From: Klebsiella sp. RHBSTW-00484
GTDB lineage: Bacteria > Pseudomonadota > Gammaproteobacteria > Enterobacterales > Enterobacteriaceae
Direction of reading: 5' to 3'
Assembly (NCBI RefSeq): GCF_013705725.1
Contig: NZ_CP055481.1
Coordinates: 5,828,001-5,892,000 of the forward strand
Length of the DNA: 64,000 nt
Made by a program: the position numbers and the translations under genes. Position 1 is the first letter of the stretch; each line of letters opens with the position of its first letter. The notes beneath the pieces were generated by a model. That model ran no database searches and was not told the DNA's origin. It saw only the letters and a list, made by a program, of their open reading frames with translations. Below, piece by piece: positions 30,657 through 38,676 of this stretch.

Positions 30657-31610
30657 ATGACGATGGAAAATAGCGACGATATCCGCCTGATCGTGAAAAT
30701 CGCCCAACTCTATTACGAGCAGGATATGACCCAGGCGCAGATTGCCCGCGAACTGGGGATTTATCGCACCACCATCAGCCGTCTACTGAAACGCGGTCGC
30801 GAGCAGGGCATCGTCACCATCGCTATCAACTACGACTACAACGAAAACCTGTGGCTTGAGCAGCAGCTCAAACAAAGATTTGGCCTCAAAGAGGCGGTAG
30901 TCGCCACCTGCGACTCTCTGCTGGAAGAGGATCAGCTCAATCTTATCGGTCAGCACGGCGCACAGTTGGTCGACAGGCTGCTGGAGCCGGGTGACATCGT
31001 CGGATTTTCCTGGGGACGCGCGGTGCGCTCACTGGTCGAAAATCTGCCGCAGGCCAGTCAGTCGCGCCAGGTTATCTGCGTACCGATTATCGGCGGCCCG
31101 TCCGGCAAACTGGAGAGTCGCTACCACGTTAATACGCTGACCTATGGCGCGGCGGCGAAGCTAAAAGCCGAATCGCATCTCGCCGACTTTCCGGCGTTGC
31201 TTGATAACACATTAATTCGCAACGGTATTATGCAGTCCCAGCACTTTAAAACGATTGCATCGTACTGGGATAACCTCGACGTCGCGCTGGTGGGGATTGG
31301 TTCTCCGGCGATCCGCGATGGCGCTAACTGGCACGCGTTTTACGGCAGCGAAGAGAGCGACGATCTCAACGCCCGCCAGGTGGCCGGTGATATCTGTTCA
31401 CGCTTTTACGACATTGATGGCGGGATGGTAGAAACCGCCATGAGCGAAAAAACGCTCTCTATTGAGATGGCGAAACTTAAGCAAGCACGTTATTCCGTAG
31501 GTATCGCGATGGGCGAGGAAAAATACTCCGGTATTCTTGGCGCATTAAACGGGAATTATATTAACTGTCTGGTGACGAATCGAGAAACCGCTGAGTCATT
31601 ACTGAAGTAA
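30657..31610 (+). CDS. sorC: SorC, sorbitol/sorbose-responsive regulator of the sor operon
   Basis: 317 residues, the founder type of the SorC/DeoR-like sugar-binding regulators. The HTH is at about 10-50 (LYYEQDMTQAQIARELGI, YRTTISRLLKRGREQG). The effector domain has a Rossmann-like phosphosugar site (PGDIVGFSWGRAVRSLVENL and VPIIGGPSGKLESRYHVN). In Klebsiella SorC activates and represses the sor genes depending on L-sorbose. The start at 30657 has AGGAG at 7 nt; ATG 30663 would give the 315-residue form. Another ATG at 30639 lies in the operator. First gene of the operon. Confidence 0.93.
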   Translation: MTMENSDDIRLIVKIAQLYYEQDMTQAQIARELGIYRTTISRLLKRGREQGIVTIAINYDYNENLWLEQQLKQRFGLKEAVVATCDSLLEEDQLNLIGQHGAQLVDRLLEPGDIVGFSWGRAVRSLVENLPQASQSRQVICVPIIGGPSGKLESRYHVNTLTYGAAAKLKAESHLADFPALLDNTLIRNGIMQSQHFKTIASYWDNLDVALVGIGSPAIRDGANWHAFYGSEESDDLNARQVAGDICSRFYDIDGGMVETAMSEKTLSIEMAKLKQARYSVGIAMGEEKYSGILGALNGNYINCLVTNRETAESLLK

Positions 31611-31681
31611 ATTTCAAGAATATGATTTCACGCAGCGCTGCTGCGGGGGATCCCTTTATCTAAAGAAAACAGGAGTCGATA

Positions 31682-32485
31682 ATGGAAACGTGGTTAAATT
31701 TAAAAGACAAAATTATTATTGTTACCGGTGGCGCATCAGGAATTGGCTTGGCCATTGTCGATGAGTTGTTAGCCCAGGGCGCAAATGTGCAGATGAGCGA
31801 TATTCACGGCGGTGATAAACATCAGGACGGTGAAAATTATACTTTCTGGCCGACCGATATTTCCAGTGCCAGCGAAGTGAATAAAACCATCGACAGTATC
31901 ATTCAACGTTTTGGCCGTATTGATGGTTTGGTAAATAACGCGGGCGTTAACTTCCCACGCTTATTAGTCGATGAGAAAGCCCCGGCCGGTCGTTATGAAT
32001 TAAATGAAGCCGCATTCGAAAAAATGGTCAATATCAACCAGAAAGGCGTGTTCCTGATGTCGCAAGCGGTGGCTCGTCAGATGGTCAAACAGCGCGACGG
32101 CGTGATCGTTAACGTCTCGTCGGAAAGCGGGCTGGAAGGCTCCGAAGGCCAGAGCTGCTATGCCGCAACCAAAGCCGCGCTGAATAGCTTTACTCGCTCC
32201 TGGTCGAAAGAGCTGGGCAAACACGGCATCCGCGTTGTAGGCGTTGCGCCCGGCATTCTGGAAAAAACAGGACTGCGTACGCCGGAATACGAAGAAGCGC
32301 TGGCCTGGACCCGCAGCATCACCGTTGAACAGCTACGCGAAGGCTACACCAAGAACTCAATTCCGATTGGTCGCTCAGGTCGCCTCTCTGAAGTCGCTGA
32401 TTTTGTTTGCTATCTGCTCTCAGAGCGCGCCAGCTATATCACCGGAGTAACCACTAACATCGCGGGCGGAAAAACGCGCGGCTAA
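31682..32485 (+). CDS. sorD: SorD, D-glucitol-6-phosphate 2-dehydrogenase
   Basis: A 267-residue short-chain dehydrogenase that oxidises glucitol-6-P to fructose-6-P with NAD. The nucleotide loop TGGASGIG is near residue 15, NNAGVN near 88, catalytic Ser in VNVSSESG, and the YxxxK pair in CYAATKAAL (about 160). It closely resembles K. pneumoniae SorD (267). It starts 71 nt after sorC behind AGGAG, and sorF follows 9 nt later. Confidence 0.95.
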   Translation: METWLNLKDKIIIVTGGASGIGLAIVDELLAQGANVQMSDIHGGDKHQDGENYTFWPTDISSASEVNKTIDSIIQRFGRIDGLVNNAGVNFPRLLVDEKAPAGRYELNEAAFEKMVNINQKGVFLMSQAVARQMVKQRDGVIVNVSSESGLEGSEGQSCYAATKAALNSFTRSWSKELGKHGIRVVGVAPGILEKTGLRTPEYEEALAWTRSITVEQLREGYTKNSIPIGRSGRLSEVADFVCYLLSERASYITGVTTNIAGGKTRG

Positions 32486-32494
32486 GGAGGAAAA

Positions 32495-32902
32495 ATGGTT
32501 AATGTCATCTTCTGTGCCCACGGCCAGTTGGCCTGCGCCATGCTCGACTCGGTACGCATGGTCTACGGTGACGTCAACGTCAACGCCGTGGAATTTATCC
32601 CCGGCGAGAACGCGGGGGATATCGCCACAAAGATCGAAAAGTTAGTAAGCACTCACAGTGATGAGCAATGGCTTATTGCCGTCGATTTACAGTGCGGCAG
32701 CCCGTGGAACGCCGCCGCCGGGCTGGCGATGAGCAACCCGCGGCTTCGGGTCATCAGCGGCCTGTCGCTACCGCTGGCTCTGGAACTGGTGGATAACCAG
32801 CAAACGATGAACGCTGACGAACTGTGCCAACACCTGGAGACCATCGCCAGCCAGTGCTGCGTCACATGGCGGCAGCCGGAAACCGTTGAGGAGGATTTCT
32901 GA
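32495..32902 (+). CDS. sorF: SorF, sorbose PTS EIIA component
   Basis: A 135-residue cytosolic EIIA of the mannose-type PTS family. The phosphorylated His is residue 9 in IFCAHGQLACAML. It takes phosphate from HPr and passes it to SorB. DLQCGSPWNAA and RVISGLSLPLALEL are family features. Strong ribosome site GGAGGAAAA. It overlaps sorB by 1 nt (TGATG), indicating coupled translation. Confidence 0.94.
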   Translation: MVNVIFCAHGQLACAMLDSVRMVYGDVNVNAVEFIPGENAGDIATKIEKLVSTHSDEQWLIAVDLQCGSPWNAAAGLAMSNPRLRVISGLSLPLALELVDNQQTMNADELCQHLETIASQCCVTWRQPETVEEDF

Positions 32903-33396
32903 TGAACATTACGCTCGCCCGTATCGATGACCGTTTAATTCATGGTCAGGTCACCACCGTGTGGTCAAAAGTGGCCAACGCCCAGCGAATTATTATCTGT
33001 AATGACGATGTTTATAACGACGAAGTTCGCCGTACGTTACTTCGCCAGGCCGCACCTCCGGGCATGAAGGTTAACGTAGTGAATCTCGAAAAAGCCGTCG
33101 CGGTCTATCACAATCCGCAATATAAAGACGAAACGGTTTTTTATTTATTCACTAACCCGCAGGACGTATTAACCATGGTGCAGCAGGGCGTGAATATAGC
33201 GACCCTGAATATTGGCGGCATGGCCTGGCGACCGGGTAAAAAACAATTAACCAAAGCGGTGTCATTAGACGAAGCGGATATTAACGCCTTCCAGCAACTG
33301 GATAAACTGGGCGTTAAACTTGATTTACGCGTCGTGGCCTCCGATCCATCGGTTAATATTCTCGACAAAATAGCTGAGCAGTCCGTTACAGAATAA
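32902..33396 (+). CDS. sorB: SorB, sorbose PTS EIIB component
   Basis: A 164-residue EIIB of the mannose family. The phosphorylated His is residue 14 in ARIDDRLIHGQVTT. LLRQAAPPGMKVNVV and LNIGGMAWRPGKKQLTKAV are family hallmarks. It phosphorylates L-sorbose at C1 during import by SorA/SorM. Start overlaps the sorF stop; sorA follows after 65 nt. Confidence 0.95.
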   Translation: MNITLARIDDRLIHGQVTTVWSKVANAQRIIICNDDVYNDEVRRTLLRQAAPPGMKVNVVNLEKAVAVYHNPQYKDETVFYLFTNPQDVLTMVQQGVNIATLNIGGMAWRPGKKQLTKAVSLDEADINAFQQLDKLGVKLDLRVVASDPSVNILDKIAEQSVTE

Positions 33397-33461
33397 TAAA
33401 TCGCGCCTGTAGTGATATGCCGTAACAGGCAGGGATTCTTATACCCTCAAGGTGACAAATT

Positions 33462-34259
33462 ATGGAAATTAGTACCCTACAAATAATAGCCATATTTATT
33501 TTTTCCTGTATTGCCGGGATGGGCAGCGTGCTGGATGAATTCCAGACCCACCGCCCATTAATCGCTTGTACCGTCATTGGCTTAATTCTCGGGGATTTAA
33601 AAACCGGGATTATGCTCGGCGGCACCCTGGAGCTCATTGCGCTGGGCTGGATGAACGTCGGTGCGGCGCAGTCTCCGGACTCGGCGCTGGCCAGTATTAT
33701 CTCGGCCATCCTGGTGATTGTCGGCCATCAAAGCATCGCCACCGGGATAGCTATCGCGCTACCGGTCGCCGCCGCGGGCCAGGTGCTCACCGTGTTCGCC
33801 CGTACCATTACCGTGGTGTTCCAGCATGCGGCGGATAAAGCAGCAGAAGAGGCGCGATTCGGGACCATCGATCTGCTGCACGTCTCAGCGCTGGGTGTCC
33901 AGGCACTGCGCGTCGCTATCCCCGCGCTGGTGGTCTCGCTGTTCGTCAGCGCCGATATGGTCAGCAATATGCTTAACGCCATCCCGGAATTCGTCACTCG
34001 CGGTCTGCAAATCGCTGGCGGTTTTATCGTCGTGGTCGGCTACGCCATGGTGCTGCGCATGATGGGCGTGAAGTATCTGATGCCCTTCTTCTTCCTCGGC
34101 TTCCTCGCGGGCGGTTACCTCGACTTCAGCCTGCTGGCCTTCGGCGGCGTGGGAGTCATCATCGCGCTGATTTATATCCAGTTGAACCCGCAGTGGCGCA
34201 AACCTGAACCACAGGCCGCGGCCACCTCTTCCACCGCCCTTGACCAGCTTGACGACTGA
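33462..34259 (+). CDS. sorA: SorA, sorbose PTS EIIC component
   Basis: A 265-residue integral membrane channel subunit of the mannose-type PTS. It starts MEISTLQIIAIFIFSCIAGM and carries the signature GLILGDLKTGIMLGGTLELIALG (about 40-62) and GYAMVLRMMGVKYLMPFFFLGF. It forms the sorbose transport path with SorM. Preceded by AAGGTG. The sorM start lies 11 nt beyond its stop. Confidence 0.95.
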   Translation: MEISTLQIIAIFIFSCIAGMGSVLDEFQTHRPLIACTVIGLILGDLKTGIMLGGTLELIALGWMNVGAAQSPDSALASIISAILVIVGHQSIATGIAIALPVAAAGQVLTVFARTITVVFQHAADKAAEEARFGTIDLLHVSALGVQALRVAIPALVVSLFVSADMVSNMLNAIPEFVTRGLQIAGGFIVVVGYAMVLRMMGVKYLMPFFFLGFLAGGYLDFSLLAFGGVGVIIALIYIQLNPQWRKPEPQAAATSSTALDQLDD

Positions 34260-34270
34260 TGGAGCCCAAC

Positions 34271-35095
34271 ATGGAACAGAGAAAAATTACCCAAGGCGAC
34301 CTGGTGAGCATGTTTCTGCGATCCAACCTGCAGCAGGCGTCATTCAACTTCGAACGTATTCACGGGCTTGGCTTTTGCTACGACATGATCCCGGCCATTA
34401 AGCGTCTCTATCCGCTGAAAGAGGATCAGGTTGCCGCACTGAAACGCCACCTGGTGTTCTTTAACACTACCCCGGCGGTCTGCGGCCCGGTCATTGGCGT
34501 AACGGTGGCGATGGAGGAAGCACGGGCTAACGGCGCGGCTATCGACGATGGCGCAATCAACGGTATCAAAGTGGGCCTGATGGGCCCGCTGGCCGGGGTT
34601 GGCGACCCGCTGGTGTGGGGGACATTGCGACCGATTACCGCCGCCCTCGGCGCATCGTTGGCGCTCTCCGGCAATATTCTTGGCCCGCTGCTGTTCTTCT
34701 TTATTTTCAACGCAGTACGTCTGGCCATGAAATGGTACGGGCTGCAGTTGGGCTTTCGTAAAGGGGTCAATATCGTCAGCGATATGGGCGGCAACCTGCT
34801 GCAAAAACTGACCGAAGGGGCCTCCATTCTGGGCCTGTTTGTAATGGGCGTGCTGGTGACCAAATGGACCACCATCAACGTGCCGCTGGTGGTTTCACAA
34901 ACGCCGGGCGCCGATGGCTCGACCGTCACCATGACCGTGCAAAACATCCTCGATCAGCTCTGCCCCGGCCTGCTGGCCCTTGGCCTGACGCTGCTGATGG
35001 TGCGTCTGCTTAATAAGAAAGTGAACCCCGTATGGCTGATTTTCGCCCTGTTTGGTTTAGGGATTATCGGTAACGCGCTGGGCTTCCTGTCCTGA
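34271..35095 (+). CDS. sorM: SorM, sorbose PTS EIID component
   Basis: A 274-residue EIID membrane subunit. Family features: LVSMFLRSNLQQASFNFERI, GVTVAMEEARANGAAIDD, IKVGLMGPLAGVGDPLVWGTLRPI (about 100-123), QKLTEGASILGLFVMGVLV. ATG 34271 is chosen over 34259 because GGAG lies 6 nt upstream and it gives the K. pneumoniae length. It is followed by a GC-rich hairpin and an ERIC element before sorE. Confidence 0.94.
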   Translation: MEQRKITQGDLVSMFLRSNLQQASFNFERIHGLGFCYDMIPAIKRLYPLKEDQVAALKRHLVFFNTTPAVCGPVIGVTVAMEEARANGAAIDDGAINGIKVGLMGPLAGVGDPLVWGTLRPITAALGASLALSGNILGPLLFFFIFNAVRLAMKWYGLQLGFRKGVNIVSDMGGNLLQKLTEGASILGLFVMGVLVTKWTTINVPLVVSQTPGADGSTVTMTVQNILDQLCPGLLALGLTLLMVRLLNKKVNPVWLIFALFGLGIIGNALGFLS

Positions 35096-35102
35096 TTATT
35101 CC

Positions 35103-35121
35103 GCCCCGGCGATGCCGGGGC
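35103..35121 (+). terminator. GC-rich hairpin after sorM
   Basis: GCCCCGGC-GAT-GCCGGGGC is a perfect 8-bp stem 7 nt after the sorM stop. The following sequence TACTTCAAC is not a clear U-tract, so partial termination or 3'-end protection is more likely than full termination, leaving sorE downstream reachable. Confidence 0.55.
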
Positions 35122-35137
35122 TACTTCAACAAGTTAG

Positions 35138-35259
35138 CCCCAAAAGATTTCGCAGTACGGCAAGGCGGCAACTGAACGTATCCCTGGGAGCGTAGATTCA
35201 CTACGTGACCAGGGTGCGTGAAGGAAGCCAACACAGCCGTAATGCGAAAGATGAAGGGG
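35138..35259. repeat. ERIC-like element between sorM and sorE
   Basis: A 122-bp imperfect palindrome from CCCCAAAAGATTTCGCAGTACGG to GCCGTAATGCGAAAGATGAAGGGG, with core TCCCTGGGAGCGTAG...CTACGTGACCAGGGTGCGTG. It lies within the operon, 14 nt before the sorE ATG. Confidence 0.8.
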
Positions 35260-35273
35260 ATGAGGTGGTAAAC

Positions 35274-36506
35274 ATGCAAACAACAACAGCCCTGCGCCTT
35301 TACGGCAAACGCGACCTGCGCCTGGAAACCTTCGAACTCCCGGCGATGCAGGATGATGAAATCCTCGCCCGTGTGGTCACCGATAGCCTGTGCCTCTCCT
35401 CCTGGAAAGAGGCGAATCAGGGAGAGGACCATAAAAAAGTGCCGGACGATGTAGCGACCAACCCGATCATCATCGGCCATGAGTTCTGCGGTGAAATTAT
35501 CGCCGTCGGTAAAAAGTGGCAGCACAAGTTTCACGCCGGTCAGCGCTATGTGATTCAGGCCAACCTGCAGTTACCTGATCGCCCAGACTGCCCCGGCTAT
35601 TCATTCCCCTGGATCGGCGGCGAAGCGACCCACGTGGTGATCCCTAACGAAGTGATGGAGCAAGATTGTCTGCTCTCATGGGAAGGCGATACCTGGTTTG
35701 AAGGCTCGCTGGTGGAGCCGCTCTCCTGCGTGATTGGCGCGTTCAACGCTAACTACCATCTGCAGGAAGGGACCTATAATCACACGATGGGCATTCGTCC
35801 GCAGGGACGCACGCTGATCCTCGGCGGCACTGGCCCGATGGGGCTGCTGGCTATCGATTATGCGCTGCATGGCCCGATCAACCCGTCGCTGCTGGTGGTG
35901 ACCGATACCAATAAGCCAAAACTCAGCTATGCGCGTCAGCACTACCCATCCGAACCGCAAACGCTGATTCACTATCTTGATGGCCATGATGCCAGCCGCG
36001 AAACGCTGATGGCGCTCACCGGTGGTCACGGTTTTGACGATATTTTCGTTTTCGTCCCTAACGAACAGCTCATCACCATGGCTTCATCGCTGCTGGCTGC
36101 TGACGGCTGCCTGAACTTCTTCGCCGGTCCGCAGGATAAACAGTTCAGCGCGCCGGTCAATTTTTACGATGTGCATTACGCTTTCACCCACTATGTGGGC
36201 ACCTCCGGCGGTAATACCGACGATATGCGCGCCGCCGTAGCGCTGATGCAGGCGAAAAAAGTCCAGACTGCAAAAGTGGTGACCCATATTCTGGGGCTTA
36301 ACGCGGCGGGCGACACCACCCTGGATTTACCGGCGGTTGGCGGCGGTAAAAAGCTGGTCTACACCGGGAAAAACATTCCGCTCACGCCGTTGGGGAAAAT
36401 TAGCGACCCGGAACTGGCGGCGATTATGGAGCGCAACCACGGCATCTGGTCAAAAGAGGCGGAAGAGTACCTGCTGGCCCACGCGGAGGATATTACTCAT
36501 GATTAA
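35274..36506 (+). CDS. sorE: SorE, L-sorbose-1-phosphate reductase
   Basis: A 410-residue zinc-type medium-chain dehydrogenase that reduces L-sorbose-1-P to D-glucitol-6-P, the substrate of SorD. The GroES-like half has NPIIIGHEFCGEIIAVG (about 62-78) and VIQANLQLPDRPDCPG; the Rossmann half has TLILGGTGPMGLLAIDYAL (about 180-198). The frame opens upstream at 35205 within the repeat, but ATG 35274 behind GAGGTGG is the start. It overlaps the next gene by 8 nt. Confidence 0.94.
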   Translation: MQTTTALRLYGKRDLRLETFELPAMQDDEILARVVTDSLCLSSWKEANQGEDHKKVPDDVATNPIIIGHEFCGEIIAVGKKWQHKFHAGQRYVIQANLQLPDRPDCPGYSFPWIGGEATHVVIPNEVMEQDCLLSWEGDTWFEGSLVEPLSCVIGAFNANYHLQEGTYNHTMGIRPQGRTLILGGTGPMGLLAIDYALHGPINPSLLVVTDTNKPKLSYARQHYPSEPQTLIHYLDGHDASRETLMALTGGHGFDDIFVFVPNEQLITMASSLLAADGCLNFFAGPQDKQFSAPVNFYDVHYAFTHYVGTSGGNTDDMRAAVALMQAKKVQTAKVVTHILGLNAAGDTTLDLPAVGGGKKLVYTGKNIPLTPLGKISDPELAAIMERNHGIWSKEAEEYLLAHAEDITHD

Positions 36507-37308
36507 TCGCGACACGCTGCTGTGTATGTCCCTGGCCGGTCGTCCGGGTAACTTCGGCACCCGCTTTCATAACTATCTGTATGAAAAGCTGGGACTGAAC
36601 TACATCTATAAGGCCTTTACGACCAGGGATATTGAAGCAGCGGTCAAAGGCGTGCGCGCGTTAGGTATTCGCGGCTGCGCGGTATCGATGCCGTTTAAAG
36701 AGAGCTGCATGCCGTTTCTCGACGCTATCGACCCTTCGGCGAAGGTGATCGACTCGGTTAATACCATCGTCAACGACGACGGTAAGCTGACCGGGCTGAA
36801 CACGGACTACATCGCGGTGAAAAGTCTGATTGACAGCAATCAACTCGATTCCTCCGCGAAGGTAATGATCCAGGGTAGCGGCGGGATGGGCAAAGCGGTG
36901 ATCGCAGCCTTTCGCGATGCGGGTTTCCGCGACGTGATTATCGCCGCCCGCAATCGCGATAATGGCCTGGCGCTGGCGAAGCAGTATGGCTTTCAATGGC
37001 AGCCAAAGCCGGAGGGGATCCCGGTGGATATTCTGGTTAACGTCACCCCGCTAGGTATGGCGGGCGGCGCGGAAAGCGAAACCCTGGCCTTCAGCCAGAC
37101 GATGGTGGAACAGGCCAGCGTGGTGTTTGATGTGGTCGCCCTGCCGCCGGAAACCCCGCTTATCAAGCTAGCACAGCGGCTGGACAAGCAGGTGATCAGC
37201 GGCGCGGAAGTGATTGCCTTACAGGCGGTGGAGCAGTTTGCGCTCTACACCGGCGTGCGCCCGGACGATGCGCTGGTCGCCGAAGCCTCGGCGTTTGCCA
37301 GAGGGTAA
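36499..37308 (+). CDS. Shikimate dehydrogenase-family (AroE-like) protein of the sor operon
   Basis: A 269-residue AroE/YdiB-fold oxidoreductase. The catalytic Lys and Asp are present (MPFKES, K67; GLNTDYIAV, D103), the NADP loop GSGGMGKAV is at about 123-131, and the C-terminal AVEQFALYTG is family-typical. The shikimate carboxylate site that in AroE reads SxS (after GxPIxHS) is here RPGNFGTRFHN, without it, so the substrate may not be shikimate. It overlaps sorE by 8 nt and should be co-translated. Downstream is the IS110 element. Confidence 0.85.
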   Translation: MINRDTLLCMSLAGRPGNFGTRFHNYLYEKLGLNYIYKAFTTRDIEAAVKGVRALGIRGCAVSMPFKESCMPFLDAIDPSAKVIDSVNTIVNDDGKLTGLNTDYIAVKSLIDSNQLDSSAKVMIQGSGGMGKAVIAAFRDAGFRDVIIAARNRDNGLALAKQYGFQWQPKPEGIPVDILVNVTPLGMAGGAESETLAFSQTMVEQASVVFDVVALPPETPLIKLAQRLDKQVISGAEVIALQAVEQFALYTGVRPDDALVAEASAFARG

Positions 37309-37365
37309 ATAGCCAGCACAATGTGCCCCCTCTCCCTTTTTAAGGGAGAGATACCGTCTTGCCGG

Positions 37366-38325
37366 TTATCCTGCAAGTGGTATTTCAGCGTTAAATTCAT
37401 GCCCGGATTTCACCACACCATAAGCCAGCTGCAGTAATTTCCTCATTCCTGCACACACTCGCTCTTTCCCTGTCTTACCCCGGGCTGCAAGCCTTTCCAT
37501 CAGGTTTTTCACCACCTTATTGCATCTTCCTGCCACTACCGCTGGCATATACAGTGCGCTACGCAGCTCTGCATGGCCCACTTTCGACAGCCTGCTTTTC
37601 CCTTTCCACATCCCTGACTCACAACGACGAGGATTCAAACCAGCATACGCCACCAGTGCCTTGCTGTTGCTGAACCGTCGCAGATTTCCTGCGAACGCCA
37701 GCAGGCTCACACTCAGCATGTCTCCTATTCCGGGGATACTTTTCAGTAGCTCCCGGTCCCGCTTCAGGTCTGGGTTATCATCGATATGCCGGTTGATTTT
37801 ATTGCGGGTTTCTTCAATCAGCTCATCCAGCATCGTAACGTGTTCATTCAGGGAAGGAACGATGACTTCATCTGCTGCCTCAAGGCGGTTCATCTCCATC
37901 TGACGCATCTCTTCCAGGTTACGCAGGTGGCGTACCAGAGCCGTCAGTTGTCGTTCGCTCAGCGGCGCAGGATGCCAGGGGGCCGGCTGATACAGAGCGC
38001 AGTAGCGCGCTATCAGCGCCGCGTCGCTTTTGTCCGTTTTATTGCGGGTCAGTTCAGTGTTTGCGAACGCATGGATACGTGCCGGGTTTTCAAGGCTGAC
38101 GCAGCAGCCATTATCGGCCAGCAGGGTGGCCAGTTCAGTGCTGTAGCAACCTGTTGCCTCCATGCAGACATGACAGTGACCAAAACGCGCCAGCCAGTTC
38201 AGAAATTCGCGGCATCCGGCTGGGGTATTGGCGAATTTTTTGGTTTTGTACTTCTGGTTTGGCAGCAGGACAGCAACGTCGAATTTGAGTTTGGCGATAT
38301 CAACGCCGACAGGGACAAGATTCAT
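37366..38325 (-). CDS. IS110-family transposase (DEDD recombinase)
   Basis: 319 residues, typical for the family. The N-terminal RuvC-like DEDD domain shows VGVDIAKLKFDV (first Asp), CMEATGCYS (Glu) and NKTDKSDAALIARYC (last acidic pair). The C-terminal Tnp domain has SIPGIGDMLSVSLLA, ALVAYAGLNPRRCESG, and the serine-nucleophile region LRSALYMPA. It directs bridge-RNA-guided recombination with its own non-coding RNA. ATG 38325 is chosen over 38328 because GGAG lies at 7 nt. Intact. Confidence 0.93.
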   Translation of the reverse strand: MNLVPVGVDIAKLKFDVAVLLPNQKYKTKKFANTPAGCREFLNWLARFGHCHVCMEATGCYSTELATLLADNGCCVSLENPARIHAFANTELTRNKTDKSDAALIARYCALYQPAPWHPAPLSERQLTALVRHLRNLEEMRQMEMNRLEAADEVIVPSLNEHVTMLDELIEETRNKINRHIDDNPDLKRDRELLKSIPGIGDMLSVSLLAFAGNLRRFSNSKALVAYAGLNPRRCESGMWKGKSRLSKVGHAELRSALYMPAVVAGRCNKVVKNLMERLAARGKTGKERVCAGMRKLLQLAYGVVKSGHEFNAEIPLAG

Positions 38326-38328
38326 CAT

Positions 38329-38548
38329 GGTACTCCGTAACCTTATGAATATTATCGCCGGACCATCCTTATATGTGGGTGCTCAGGGCACAGGATACCG
38401 TTCGGTCTTGAGGCGACAGGGAAACAGGTTACCGGGGCATAATCTCTCCCGCGGGCTCAGGGGCTCCAGGGCTGGGTGATGCTCACCGGTAACCTCCCGA
38501 TGATCAGTCGGGGATCTTCTCCGCCGGAACGGAGAAGGTCAAGACATA
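38329..38548 (-). ncRNA. Candidate IS110 bridge RNA
   Basis: The non-coding end folds into the three expected modules on the - strand. First, a 5' hairpin CTTCTCCG/CGGAGAAG (38537-38516). Second, a stem GGTTACCGG/CCGGTAACC (38494-38486 with 38435-38427) enclosing the target loop. Third, a donor loop closed by TCGCC/GGCGA and GACC/GGTC. The target loop contains CCCAGCCCT (38476-38468), identical to the right flank at 38557-38549, and GGGAGAGAT (38450-38442), complementary to the left junction at 37344-37352. The donor loop contains ACGGTAT (38401-38395), as in the IS left end, and ATAAG near 38370, complementary to its right end. Confidence 0.8.
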
Positions 38549-38582
38549 AGGGCTGGGGTGAGGGTTAACACTCAGTAAGCTA

Positions 38583-38666
38583 TCCGGGGAATTTCCCGGA
38601 GGCGGCGCTCGACGCACCTGTCCGGGCTACCAAACCTCAGACCGCAGGGGGCGCGTAGCCCGGTCA
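38583..38666. repeat. REP units between the two insertion sequences
   Basis: ATCCGGGGAATTTCCCGG and GGCGGCGCTCGACGCACC-TGTCCGGGCTAC followed by GGCGCGTAGCCCGG form REP-type hairpins at about 38583-38666. Nothing else is seen between the IS110 and IS481 elements. Confidence 0.7.
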
Positions 38667-38676
38667 GCACAGGGTA

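Larger units (their letters stand above)
37351..38548 (-). mobile_element. IS110-family insertion sequence (complete, 1198 bp)
   Basis: The element is bounded by AG dinucleotides at 37349-37350 and 38549-38550, which look like the core retained on both sides. Without it the flanks join as a common enterobacterial hairpin sequence (CTCTCCCTTTTTAAGGGAGAG then GGCTGGGGTGAGGG). There are no terminal inverted repeats, as expected for IS110. It carries one transposase gene on - and a 220-nt non-coding end upstream of it that fits a bridge RNA. Confidence 0.88.
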
